DNA of 64,000 nucleotides from an uncultured Flavobacteriaceae bacterium (GTDB taxonomy: Bacteria; Bacteroidota; Bacteroidia; Flavobacteriales; Flavobacteriaceae): assembly GCA_943788165.1 (NCBI GenBank), contig CALSPF010000003.1:186001-250000 (forward strand), given 5' to 3'. Position 1 is the first letter of the stretch. Each line of letters starts with the position of its first letter. The notes below the pieces were generated by a model, which saw nothing but the letters and a program-made list of their open reading frames with translations, ran no database searches and was not told the origin of the DNA. Made by a program: the position numbers and the translations under genes. This document shows positions 18,298 to 26,376 of the stretch, in pieces.

Positions 18298-21200
18298 TTA
18301 GAAGTTAATATTTAAACCAACGGACATTGTGCTAAACAATGGTGTTCCAGCACGTTGAGCACCATAAGACTGAGGTGTATTATTAGAATCAATGTACTCT
18401 GGATTAAATCCATGATAATCATCAGAAGTAATGTAGAGAAGATTCTGTCCAGTTGCATAAATTCTCAATGAATTGATCCCAACAGCAGAAACCAAGTCAT
18501 CTGAAAAAGTATATCCAAGGTTAACATTTCTTAAAGAAAAGTATCCTGCACTCATGACCATATCGTTTGTTGCTGTTCTTGGCTTGATAAAAGAAGCATC
18601 TGAAATGATTCCTGCAGCTACGACAGCTTGCTCGTCAGAGGTAGCACCATTCCATTGAGAAAAGAAATATTGATCTCCAATATTTCTGACTTCAGCACCT
18701 TGACTTCCTTGAATCATAAAAGAAAAATCAAAGTTCTTGTAGTTGAATTGGTTTGTGAAACTCCAAACAATTTCTGGATAAGGATTACCCAAAATAGTTT
18801 TGTCATCATCAGTGATTAAACCATCACCGTTTAAATCTTTTACAATTACGTCTTCAGACATACCGTTGATTGGAATCCAAGGAGAATCCCAATATTGGTT
18901 ATCTAACTCTTGGTCTACAACGTAACCATAGAACGAAGAGATCGGATTACCCACTAGGTTGATCCATTGTGAATTTCTTCCGAAACCATCTTCGGTAAGC
19001 GCTCCATCTGATTCTCCGTAATCCAACAATTCATTTTTATTGGTAGAGGCAATCAACGTAGAATTCCATGAAAAATTCTCACCGGTAATATTCTTGGTTC
19101 TTAATTCAAATTCCCAACCACTGTTTTTTACTTTACCTAAGTTAACAATACCGTTATTAAACCCTGTAACATAGGAAACGGGGTTGTTTAACAATAATTG
19201 ATCGCTTGTTCTTTCGTAATAGTCGATTGAACCAGAAATCCTGTTGTAAAGTAAGCTAAAGTCTAAACCAGGGTTGATTTCTTCTGATGCTTCCCATTGT
19301 AGCAATAAATTTGCAATATTCTTTGGGGAGACACCAGCTGTAATACTTCCATCTACAACAGCATTAGAAGTGTTTAACTGGGCAAGGTAAGGCCATGCAT
19401 TTACTAGATCATCACCAACATTAAATCGTTCAGATCCAGTACGACCATAACTTGCTCTAAGCTTGAGGGTGGTAACAAAGTCAGATCCTGAAAGGAAATC
19501 TTCGTTGGCTACATTCCAACCCACAGATAGGGCGGGGAAGTTACCCCATTTAGATTGAACCCCAAATACAGAGCTTCCGTCTCGTCTAAAGGATGCATTT
19601 AAAAGATACTTGTTATCATAGGCATAACCAACGCTTGCGAAATATCCAATCTTGTTGGTTACTACGTTTATCTCACCATCAGAAACAATTGTAGTCGCTC
19701 CTTGTAGGTTTTTCAATAAATCATTTGAGTAACCTGTTCCAATAATCTGGCTAGACTCAGCGCTTCTTCGCTGAATGGTAATACCTGCTAGTGCGCTTAT
19801 ATCATGACTACCAATTTGTTTTTTAAAAGAAATGGTATTATCTGAAATAAGACGTGTTCTAAATCTATTGTTTAATAGGTATTTAGCTCTACTCGTACCA
19901 GACTGGTGATGCTTTGACCCATCCCAGCGTGTTCTTTTACGTTGTTCAATAGTAACTCCTAGAGAAGACTTAGCCACAAGACCGTCGGCTATCTTGTACT
20001 GTAAATATGCACTTGTCAATAATTTTGTATTGAACTCAAAATGCTCTCTTTCAATATATTGAGCATATGGGTTTGCATCTCCTGAAGTACGTGGACGGTT
20101 ATCCGATCCATTCCCATCAAGATCCAATTCAACCAAATGGTTTTCATAGAAATAATCACCTGGTCCAACATTTGGATAAGCACTTGTGTTAACAAATTGC
20201 ATGGTCTCTGGAGTATGGTAGATCGGTAACCAAGGAGACTGTCTAATTGGATTATGAATAGAGGTTGGCAATCTTCTTTGCTTTGAAAAGGACGGCGTTG
20301 CGCTTAATCCGAATTTTAACTTATCGTTAATCTGATTATCCAATTTAAGTTTTGCAGAGTACAGTTTATAGTCGTCCGTAATAACAACACCTTCATCATG
20401 AACATAACGAAGTGAAGCCGTGAATTTTGTTGCTTTTGATCCACCACGTGCGGATAATGAATGGCTTGTTATAAACCCACCATCAAAAAACACATCTTGC
20501 CAATCTCTATCAATACCGGTTACTTCAACAATTTTAAGTGCATAAGCGGTTTGTTCTGAGAGTGTCCCTGTAGCTGCACGTTCTTTTACTGCCCATTCAG
20601 CAGTACTTTTTCTGTAATCGTCACTACCAAAAGCATTTTTATACCCTGTGTAGGTTTCATAAGAAAATTTTGTCTCTCCCTCTTTTCCTGTTTTTGTGGT
20701 AATTAATATGACACCATTAGACCCTTCACTACCATAGATGGCAGCAGAAGCAGCATCTTTCAATACTTCAAAAGATTCTACATCATTCATGTCTAAGTTT
20801 CCAAGAAACCCTGAATCAACAACAACACCATCAACTACGACAGCCGGACCGGAATCAGCGGTAATTGAACCAAAACCACGAATGGTAATGGTTGGCGCTC
20901 CACCCGCTTCTGGGTTAGTTGCCTGAATATTTACTCCAGAAACCTGTCCAATCAGTGCATCATCAACACGCGCAACTGCTATTTGATCTAAATTTTCGTT
21001 TACAATCTTTGAAATTGCTCCAGTTACAAGACTTTTCTTTTGTGTCCCATATCCTGTTACTATAATTTCATCTAATTCGTTCTGGTCTTCTTGTAATCCA
21101 ACAACGATGTTGTCTTGACCCGTATATTGTATTACTTGAGTGGAATAACCTAGATAAGAAATTTCAAGGTTTTGGTTGAGATTAACAGAAATGGTGAAAT

Positions 21201-21372
21201 TCCCATCAAAGTCTGAGGTTGTTCCATTGTTGGTTCCTTGAACAATTATAGTGGCGCCAGGAATGGCCTCCCCATTTTGATCAGTGATTGTTCCGCTGAG
21301 CTGAGCTTGCGCAAAGCTGTAAGCAGATGCCAGAAACACAGCCAACAGTGTTAAGTGAAGTTTGATTTTCAT
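18298..21372 (-). CDS. SusC-like TonB-dependent receptor 2
   Basis: 1024 residues from the start at 21372; the in-frame ATG at 21435 would add a non-signal extension and would run into the leader conserved with susC1, so it is rejected. Signal peptide (1-21), carboxypeptidase-regulatory-like domain (about 24-95), TonB-box region DEIIVTGYG, plug domain with SNGVILITTKTG, then beta-barrel ending GLNINF. First gene of a probable operon susC2-susD2-PKD-PKD-PL7. Three tandem operators lie 198 bp upstream. Confidence 0.93.
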   Translation of the reverse strand: MKIKLHLTLLAVFLASAYSFAQAQLSGTITDQNGEAIPGATIIVQGTNNGTTSDFDGNFTISVNLNQNLEISYLGYSTQVIQYTGQDNIVVGLQEDQNELDEIIVTGYGTQKKSLVTGAISKIVNENLDQIAVARVDDALIGQVSGVNIQATNPEAGGAPTITIRGFGSITADSGPAVVVDGVVVDSGFLGNLDMNDVESFEVLKDAASAAIYGSEGSNGVILITTKTGKEGETKFSYETYTGYKNAFGSDDYRKSTAEWAVKERAATGTLSEQTAYALKIVEVTGIDRDWQDVFFDGGFITSHSLSARGGSKATKFTASLRYVHDEGVVITDDYKLYSAKLKLDNQINDKLKFGLSATPSFSKQRRLPTSIHNPIRQSPWLPIYHTPETMQFVNTSAYPNVGPGDYFYENHLVELDLDGNGSDNRPRTSGDANPYAQYIEREHFEFNTKLLTSAYLQYKIADGLVAKSSLGVTIEQRKRTRWDGSKHHQSGTSRAKYLLNNRFRTRLISDNTISFKKQIGSHDISALAGITIQRRSAESSQIIGTGYSNDLLKNLQGATTIVSDGEINVVTNKIGYFASVGYAYDNKYLLNASFRRDGSSVFGVQSKWGNFPALSVGWNVANEDFLSGSDFVTTLKLRASYGRTGSERFNVGDDLVNAWPYLAQLNTSNAVVDGSITAGVSPKNIANLLLQWEASEEINPGLDFSLLYNRISGSIDYYERTSDQLLLNNPVSYVTGFNNGIVNLGKVKNSGWEFELRTKNITGENFSWNSTLIASTNKNELLDYGESDGALTEDGFGRNSQWINLVGNPISSFYGYVVDQELDNQYWDSPWIPINGMSEDVIVKDLNGDGLITDDDKTILGNPYPEIVWSFTNQFNYKNFDFSFMIQGSQGAEVRNIGDQYFFSQWNGATSDEQAVVAAGIISDASFIKPRTATNDMVMSAGYFSLRNVNLGYTFSDDLVSAVGINSLRIYATGQNLLYITSDDYHGFNPEYIDSNNTPQSYGAQRAGTPLFSTMSVGLNINF

Positions 21373-21499
21373 TCTTTGTTTAGTTAGTTTATTTATACAG
21401 TAAATAAATACATCTTTAAAAATAGATGATCGCACATTAATAACATTGAATTAACTTTTTCAATAAAAAAGTTTACTCTAGGCTACCAGGGCGGTATCG
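21373..21499 (-). promoter_or_regulatory. Long 5' leader of susC2 conserved with that of susC1
   Basis: Contains AGTAAATAAAT (21399-21409), TGATCGCACA (21427-21436, 55 bp from the ATG exactly as in susC1) and GGCGGTATCG (21490-21499). Sequence between the blocks is not conserved, which argues that the blocks themselves are functional sites and not just remnants of recent duplication. Confidence 0.55.
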
Positions 21500-21570
21500 T
21501 TGACTGCTCTAAATTCATCAAAACAATCTATTTTGAAGCGGTATAACTACCCCTCTTTTTTTTAAAAATC

Positions 21571-21606
21571 TGGACAACCAAATTGGTTGACCAAACTGGT
21601 TTTCCA
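21571..21606. promoter_or_regulatory. Triple GntR-type operator array upstream of susC2
   Basis: TGGACAACCA (21571-21580), TTGGTTGACCAA (21583-21594) and TGGTTTTCCA (21597-21606); centres are 13 bp apart. It lies between the cupin 3' end (44 bp away) and the susC2 leader. Confidence 0.8.
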
Positions 21607-21650
21607 AAGCTAATCAATTTTTTGTATCTGCCTAGAAAAATTTAAAAAAA

Positions 21651-21998
21651 TTATTTCATGAAATCTTCACGAATCGGACTAAATACATCGATGAGTTCTC
21701 CTGCTTCGATACAAATTGCTCCATGCAATACATTGGTAGGGATATAAAAATTATCGCCCGTACTTAGTCGTTGTGTTTCACCATCGATGGTTACATCAAA
21801 AACACCAGAAGCTACCTGTGTTACTTGAGAATGGTGATGCTGATGCATGGGACCAATTCCCCCTTTATCGAAAGCAACATGGACCAACATGATTTTATCA
21901 TCATAACCCATTATTTTTCGCTTTACCCCTTCTCCAACGGTTTCCCATTCTTTATCTTTTGTCAATAAAAAAGAGTTACTTGTTCCAAAACTTTTCAT
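21651..21998 (-). CDS. kdgF: KdgF-type cupin, unsaturated uronate ring-opening protein
   Basis: 115 residues from the start at 21998; a longer in-frame ATG at 22106 overlaps the PL17 3' end and is not credible. Single cupin barrel with the metal-site pattern H-x-H-x-H-x-Q (His52, His54, His56, Gln58) and His92. KdgF proteins promote conversion of cyclic 4,5-unsaturated monouronate, from pectin or alginate, to the linear ketone. That is the step between PL17 and the DEH reductase here. Located 10 bp downstream of the PL17 gene, hence in its operon. Confidence 0.85.
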   Translation of the reverse strand: MKSFGTSNSFLLTKDKEWETVGEGVKRKIMGYDDKIMLVHVAFDKGGIGPMHQHHHSQVTQVASGVFDVTIDGETQRLSTGDNFYIPTNVLHGAICIEAGELIDVFSPIREDFMK

Positions 21999-22008
21999 AA
22001 TTAATTGT

Positions 22009-24263
22009 TTAATTGGTTTGAATAAAATATGGTCCAGTCCATTGCTGTTCAACTCCATCGAGGAGGATAGAATGTAACTGATTTTTGTTTTTGTTATTGT
22101 TGGCAAAGTAGAGCTTGATAGAAGCCCCTTCTGCTAGATTGATGGAAATAACACTGTAGTCTTCTGTTTCCATTAAAATTGATATACCCTTTATTTTTGT
22201 TCGGGTGTTTTTTGATATTTCAGTTACCGGGCTGTAGCTACCATGTGTTTCTATAGCGTTAACAAAAAGAGTACTTGCAGTATTCGCTCTTCGAATAACA
22301 AAGGAGGGGTCATCCCGCAAATTGAACTCAGGATCGTTGGCCCCTAGTTTTGTAAACAAATAGGTGTCCCCATGCTTACTCGCCATACTGAGCGTATGAA
22401 AAGTATTGTTGGAAAACCAACTCAACTGATCAATTTCTACCGTGGCCGTACCTTTTGCTGTTAACCATAAATGCTGATACCCATGTTTTTTTCCAAGAGG
22501 TACAAGTGATTCAAGTGACTCAACATCAAAATTAGTAGAAATTAGCTGCCCAAAGTAATGATAGGGTAAATCGTATTTATTGTTGTCGGATGCATTTACG
22601 TTAAAGACATCAAGAATCAAAGGGTTTTCAAATCGTTCATCTTCAACCATTACTAAGGTTCGATGCATTTTCACTCCTTCATAGGCATTGTTTTCTTTAG
22701 CGCTAATCAGCTGATGCCCGTTGGAAGACAACTCACTGACGTATTTAGTTGAATGAAATTGACTCCCTAATTCATATTTTCCTTTAAAATGGGAAGTTTC
22801 ATTGACCACTAGCGTGTTGTGTGCAATGGTTTGCTTTGCCCATGTTTTATTCTCCTTTAAATATCCTCCTCCATTTTTTTGGTCAATATTCACAAAGCGT
22901 GCTAGACCATAATCTTGCAAAACCTCTTCCCCTTTGAAGTAAAGGGAAAAAGAAAGTTTATCGTAATGTCCATGGCTATTCCCTTGTGCCGTATATTTGG
23001 CGACAAGATTCAATTCGCTTTCAACATCCCCAGCACGAAGAATAGTAATCCCTCCTTGTTTGCCCATTGGGCCATCTCTAATTTCCATTGATTTTTTTGA
23101 AAAAGGAACTGCTTTTCCTTCTTTTATTGCCATAGCTACAGCGAAACCTGCATCATCTAGTGTGATCTTTTCTTGCGCACTGGCAATCGACAGTAAACCT
23201 GGATTGCTATCGCCATAATGATAGGCAATGTCTACCGCATGAAACCAGCTCACGCGAGAAAAATAGGACATCCCTTTCTGGGCGTCAGTTAAGCGGGTAA
23301 AACTCGCCGTCTGTATCGGTTAAGTTCAATAACGTGTTCACTGCCTTTAACAGGAGCACGCCATTTTTGTACTCAAATATCTTTTCTTCGGGGTCGCACA
23401 TTATTCAGATCCTACTGCAAATAAGCAAATATGGATACATCGCGTAACGTTGATAGTAGGGTGCCTCTGTATAGTATCCTTCGGGAGAAAAAGGTGCTTC
23501 TATATTTGCTAAAAAGCCGGCTTTTCCTTCTTTATCTTTTATAAATCCTCCATCGTTGTCTTTTGCGTTTTCAGAGATTCCGTCTTGTTTTAGTCCATAC
23601 AACGCACGTTGAATTAACTCTTCGTCATCCATTACCAATCCCATCATACCAACGGCGGCATTCCCCCAGGTACTATGGTTGTGGATGCGGTTAAAGTATT
23701 GAGGGTTTTCAACTGAAATATAATCGGCAAATGGACGAAATAATTCGTTTTCTAAATGCTTTCTTTCTTTTCTAGATAAAGAATTATAAATACAATCATA
23801 TGCTTGACTTACATAAACTAACCAGTTTGCATCATTTAAGCATTGCCAAAATAATTTACCTCTAGCATATGATCTTGGCTGAGGATGAATGGGTAAAGAT
23901 TTGTATATACGGGCATATTCCATTAAAACATCTTTCACATAATCAGCATAAGCATCATCTTCTAAAATTTGATATAAAACACCAGCTTTTTGAAGGATTA
24001 GAAAGTTTTTTTTGTGACGAACGTGGGTATATCCACCGGCCATATCCTTTGGTGTAGGAACATCAATCCCTGTTTTCATTTCGGCATCAACTTCGGCTTT
24101 AACCTCAGCTAAATAGGCATCAAAAAAAGGAACTTTTCCTAAGTTTTCTCTAATTTGCTCAACACCCGATTGTGTTAATATTAAATTAGGGTGATCCTGA
24201 GCCACTGCAGCTAAAGAAATAAAGAAAATTAAAACAGTAGTTTTAAGGTTTAAATAGTCGCAT
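22009..24263 (-). pseudogene. PL17 oligoalginate lyase interrupted by several frameshifts
   Basis: Exolytic alginate lyase that would release unsaturated monouronate from oligomers in the periplasm. Two long open pieces remain: 23405 to about 24248 (signal peptide, alginate-lyase helical domain, IHNHSTWGNA catalytic Asn/His region) and 22009 to about 23271 (heparinase II/III-like beta domain, NSHGHYDKLSF). Between them (23230-23430) the expected peptide is recovered only by switching frame about six times (NNVRPEEKIFEY, TDGEFYPLN, DAQKGMSYFSR and so on). The start also needs a shift: ATG at 24263 opens MRLFK, and dropping one C near 24248 continues into LKTTVLIFF. Every inferred change is a single-base insertion, so sequencing error is as likely as true decay. 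Confidence 0.85.
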
Positions 24264-24271
24264 TCATAATA

Positions 24272-24296
24272 TTGGATTACCAAATTGGTTTACCAA
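24272..24296. promoter_or_regulatory. Double GntR-type operator at the 5' end of the PL17 gene
   Basis: TTGGATTACCAA (24272-24283) and TTGGTTTACCAA (24285-24296), centres 13 bp apart. It lies only 8 bp from the inferred PL17 start codon at 24263, whereas the other arrays are 105-198 bp from theirs. The in-frame ATG at 24283 is inside the operator and is unlikely to be the start. Confidence 0.8.
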
Positions 24297-24372
24297 TGTA
24301 TAAAATATATTTGAAGATAAAGTGATTTTTGTTTTTGATTTAAGAATAACAAAAATAAAAATAGATTCTCAC

Positions 24373-24413
24373 AGAAAAAAAAAAGTCCTTAGAAGCATAT
24401 CTAAAGACTTTTT
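24373..24413 (-). terminator. Rho-independent terminator after the NTF2-like gene
   Basis: 14-bp stem with one G-U-compatible mismatch (24380-24393 with 24400-24413, loop of 6) followed on the minus-strand transcript by about eight further U residues. It separates the NTF2-like gene from the PL17 operon. Confidence 0.75.
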
Positions 24414-24459
24414 AGTTAAGAAAATTATTATCGTTACTCAGCAGTTTTCTTCAGCCATT

Positions 24460-24945
24460 TCATCTGGTGCAAACTGCCATTACCATTCCAGTCGCGTCAA
24501 AAAAGTCGCCCGACTCAATCAATTTACCCTCTTTAAATCCGAAGTAATGATAGGCATCTACAGAAAAGGATTTTCCAGAAGCAATGCTTGTTCCTTCCCA
24601 TGTTCCGTATACACGAACACCACCGTCTGGTTGGAGTGTTTCATTATTTACGCCAGGTAGCCAAATAGGGTTATTAAATGTTACATTTTCAAAATTGCCC
24701 ATATAAAATTTGGCTTGATCCAAGACAGCATCCTTACCTACTTGCCCCACACCATACATTGGCGATTGGTGGACAATATCATCGGCTATATGGCTGGCAA
24801 AAAAGTCATAATCAGTCGGAGAGACATAAGAATTCATTAATTCTTCTGCCAAGGCTTTATTGGCTTCATAAACAGATAAATCGGGTTGTTGTTCACATGC
24901 AACCCCAAGGCTTGCAAGTGCAAATAAGAGAATAATTTTTTTCAT
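24460..24945 (-). CDS. NTF2/SnoaL-like lipoprotein of unknown function
   Basis: 161 residues; lipoprotein signal with Cys17 (LGVAC). The rest is a single NTF2-like alpha+beta fold, recognisable from the early helix (ANKALAEELMNSYV), the HQSPMYGVG turn and the closing strands VDAYHYFGFKEGKLIE. No catalytic function can be assigned. The reading frame ends abruptly at TGA (24460-24462). Frames +1 and +2 stay open for 20-30 bp more up to the terminator (stops around 24434-24440), so a one-base indel near 24470 could have changed the last residues. Confidence 0.65.
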   Translation of the reverse strand: MKKIILLFALASLGVACEQQPDLSVYEANKALAEELMNSYVSPTDYDFFASHIADDIVHQSPMYGVGQVGKDAVLDQAKFYMGNFENVTFNNPIWLPGVNNETLQPDGGVRVYGTWEGTSIASGKSFSVDAYHYFGFKEGKLIESGDFFDATGMVMAVCTR

Positions 24946-25045
24946 TTTAAATTGATATATAGTTAGTTATCTTTAAATATACTAAAAAAAAGTTGTTATT
25001 ACTCCCCAAGATTATGGTTAGTGTGCCTAAAATGGTACTCTTTAA

Positions 25046-25261
25046 TTACTTTTTGACCGATGGATCATCGAAAGGTTTTAAAACAGAAGGGTCTGGAGCG
25101 TGGAGAAGAAAAGCATCATAGGCTTTCTTATATTTGTAAAGAATTCGCTTAACTGCACTTGAGCTACAATCAAATTTAGTAGCCAATTGTTTAATGCTGT
25201 GGTATTCTCTTGAAGAAACACGAACAATGTCCCAAGATGTTATTTTAGATCTAGTTTTCAT
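25046..25261 (-). CDS. Small helix-turn-helix protein
   Basis: 71 residues. Residues about 18-45 read as a helix-turn-helix (YHSIKQLATKFDCSSSAVKRIL), like the DNA-binding part of recombinases or Trp-repressor-like proteins; the rest is short and basic, with an acidic/proline tail. It stands alone between the NTF2-like gene and a decayed gene transcribed away from it. Target and role are unknown. Confidence 0.55.
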   Translation of the reverse strand: MKTRSKITSWDIVRVSSREYHSIKQLATKFDCSSSAVKRILYKYKKAYDAFLLHAPDPSVLKPFDDPSVKK

Positions 25262-25300
25262 ATTGCAAATATAAACGAAAGAAATTTTATATCTTATTGA

Positions 25301-25918
25301 GTGTTCCTGCTTGAAAGCCCTCTACTCGAAAAAGATAAAAGCATTGCCTTTTACACAAAACTTGGTTTTGAAATTAGCCGAGAAAAAGATATCTACATAG
25401 CGAAAGAAAGTCGCTTTATTATTTTACTTAATCCTGCAACCACAAGCCAACCTACCTTGCATGTCTATGGCGCCAAAGAAACAAAATCATTCTTTGGCCC
25501 AAGCGGAACGTTAATTCATTTAAATAAAGAAAAAATGTCCTTACACTCTCGGACAAAAGCAATCCATTTTAGGAAATTATTATGGTGTATCGTTAGAAAC
25601 AGCTTCTCTTCAAGACTCTTACTCTCTATGGCGAAAACTTGGTTTCAAAGGGACCTACTCTCCTACACCTGGGTGGATTGAATTAAACAAAGCGGGGCAA
25701 CATCTCAGCATCCAGCAATCAAATCAATGTCCACATTTATTTTTCAATCCCTCGTTGACCTTCTTCAATGGACAAAAAACAAGGAAATCATAGAAAATAT
25801 AAAATAGATTGAACTACCCATTGAGGAAGAAGTCATTTTCTCAGCAGAAGAGAAAATCGCGCAAAACATTATTTTAAAAGACCCCGGTGGTCTTGGCTTT
25901 TTTTTTAATGATGGCTGA
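25301..25918 (+). pseudogene. Decayed VOC/glyoxalase-superfamily gene
   Basis: The first frame encodes a VOC-type N-terminus (KDKSIAFYTKLGFEI) up to LIHLNKEK near 25533. A one-base slip in the A6 run there moves the reading to another frame (GNYYGVSLETASLQDSYSLWRKLGF, a second VOC half). A further slip in an A run at 25774-25779 returns to the first frame, where an in-frame TAG sits at 25805-25807 before ELPIEEEVIFSAEEK. The only available start is GTG. One insertion, one deletion and one nonsense change, two of them in homopolymers, indicate a pseudogene, or less likely sequence errors. Confidence 0.7.
25878..25906 (+). terminator. Hairpin plus T-run at the end of the VOC pseudogene
   Basis: AAGACC (25878-25883) pairs with GGTCTT (25889-25894) over a 5-nt loop, then GGC and nine T. 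It has the form of an intrinsic terminator and overlaps the last codons of the decayed gene, insulating the SCP2-like gene downstream. Confidence 0.55.
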
Positions 25919-25977
25919 AGGAGTTAAAAAATTTCACTCTCTGACTTTTTTGATGTATTTTTAATGAAAAATATAAA

Positions 25978-26271
25978 ATGAGTAACGAAGTATTTACACA
26001 ACTTAGAAATAAAGCCAACGAAGCAGAGGCCATTGGTGGAACCTTGAAATTTGTTATCGATGACCTAACTGTCTTTGTAGACGGAACGGGCAATAACAAC
26101 GTAGTTTCCCAAGAAGATAACGAAGCCGACTGCACCATTACAACCTCAGCGAGTACGTTGATGGAATTACAAAGTGGCGACCTCAACCCTATGATGGCCG
26201 TAATGGGCGGAAAGGTGAAAATTGCTGGTGATATGGGATTAGCCATGAAGGTCCAGTCGCTGATGAGCTAA
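25978..26271 (+). CDS. SCP2 sterol-binding-domain protein
   Basis: 97 residues, a single SCP2-like domain. Characteristic features are the beta strand TLKFVIDDLTVFVDG, DCTITTSASTLMELQSGDLNPMMAVMGGKVKIAGDMGLAM (cited by its start, D-C-T-I near residue 58, and the GG-KVKIAGD turn near residue 81). Such stand-alone domains are thought to bind lipids or acyl-CoA in the cytoplasm; the ligand is unknown. It stands alone with its own promoter region after a terminator-like hairpin. Confidence 0.8.
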   Translation: MSNEVFTQLRNKANEAEAIGGTLKFVIDDLTVFVDGTGNNNVVSQEDNEADCTITTSASTLMELQSGDLNPMMAVMGGKVKIAGDMGLAMKVQSLMS

Positions 26272-26376
26272 GAACGTTCTTCACCTTTATAAAAGATAAA
26301 TCCCACTTAAATTATATGTCAGCCATATACTAGTTCTTGACTAATGGCGTTATAATTAAACAATTGTTAACTATAT

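Noticed and set aside
24281-24283. ATG at 24283 as the PL17 start codon
   Set aside because: It lies inside the operator and yields a leader without signal-peptide character; ATG at 24263 plus one frameshift gives a standard signal peptide.
26334-26362. TTGACT and TATAAT as a sigma-70-like promoter before the giant repeat protein
   Set aside because: They are only about 8 bp apart, far from 17, and Bacteroidota use TTG/TAnnTTTG signals.
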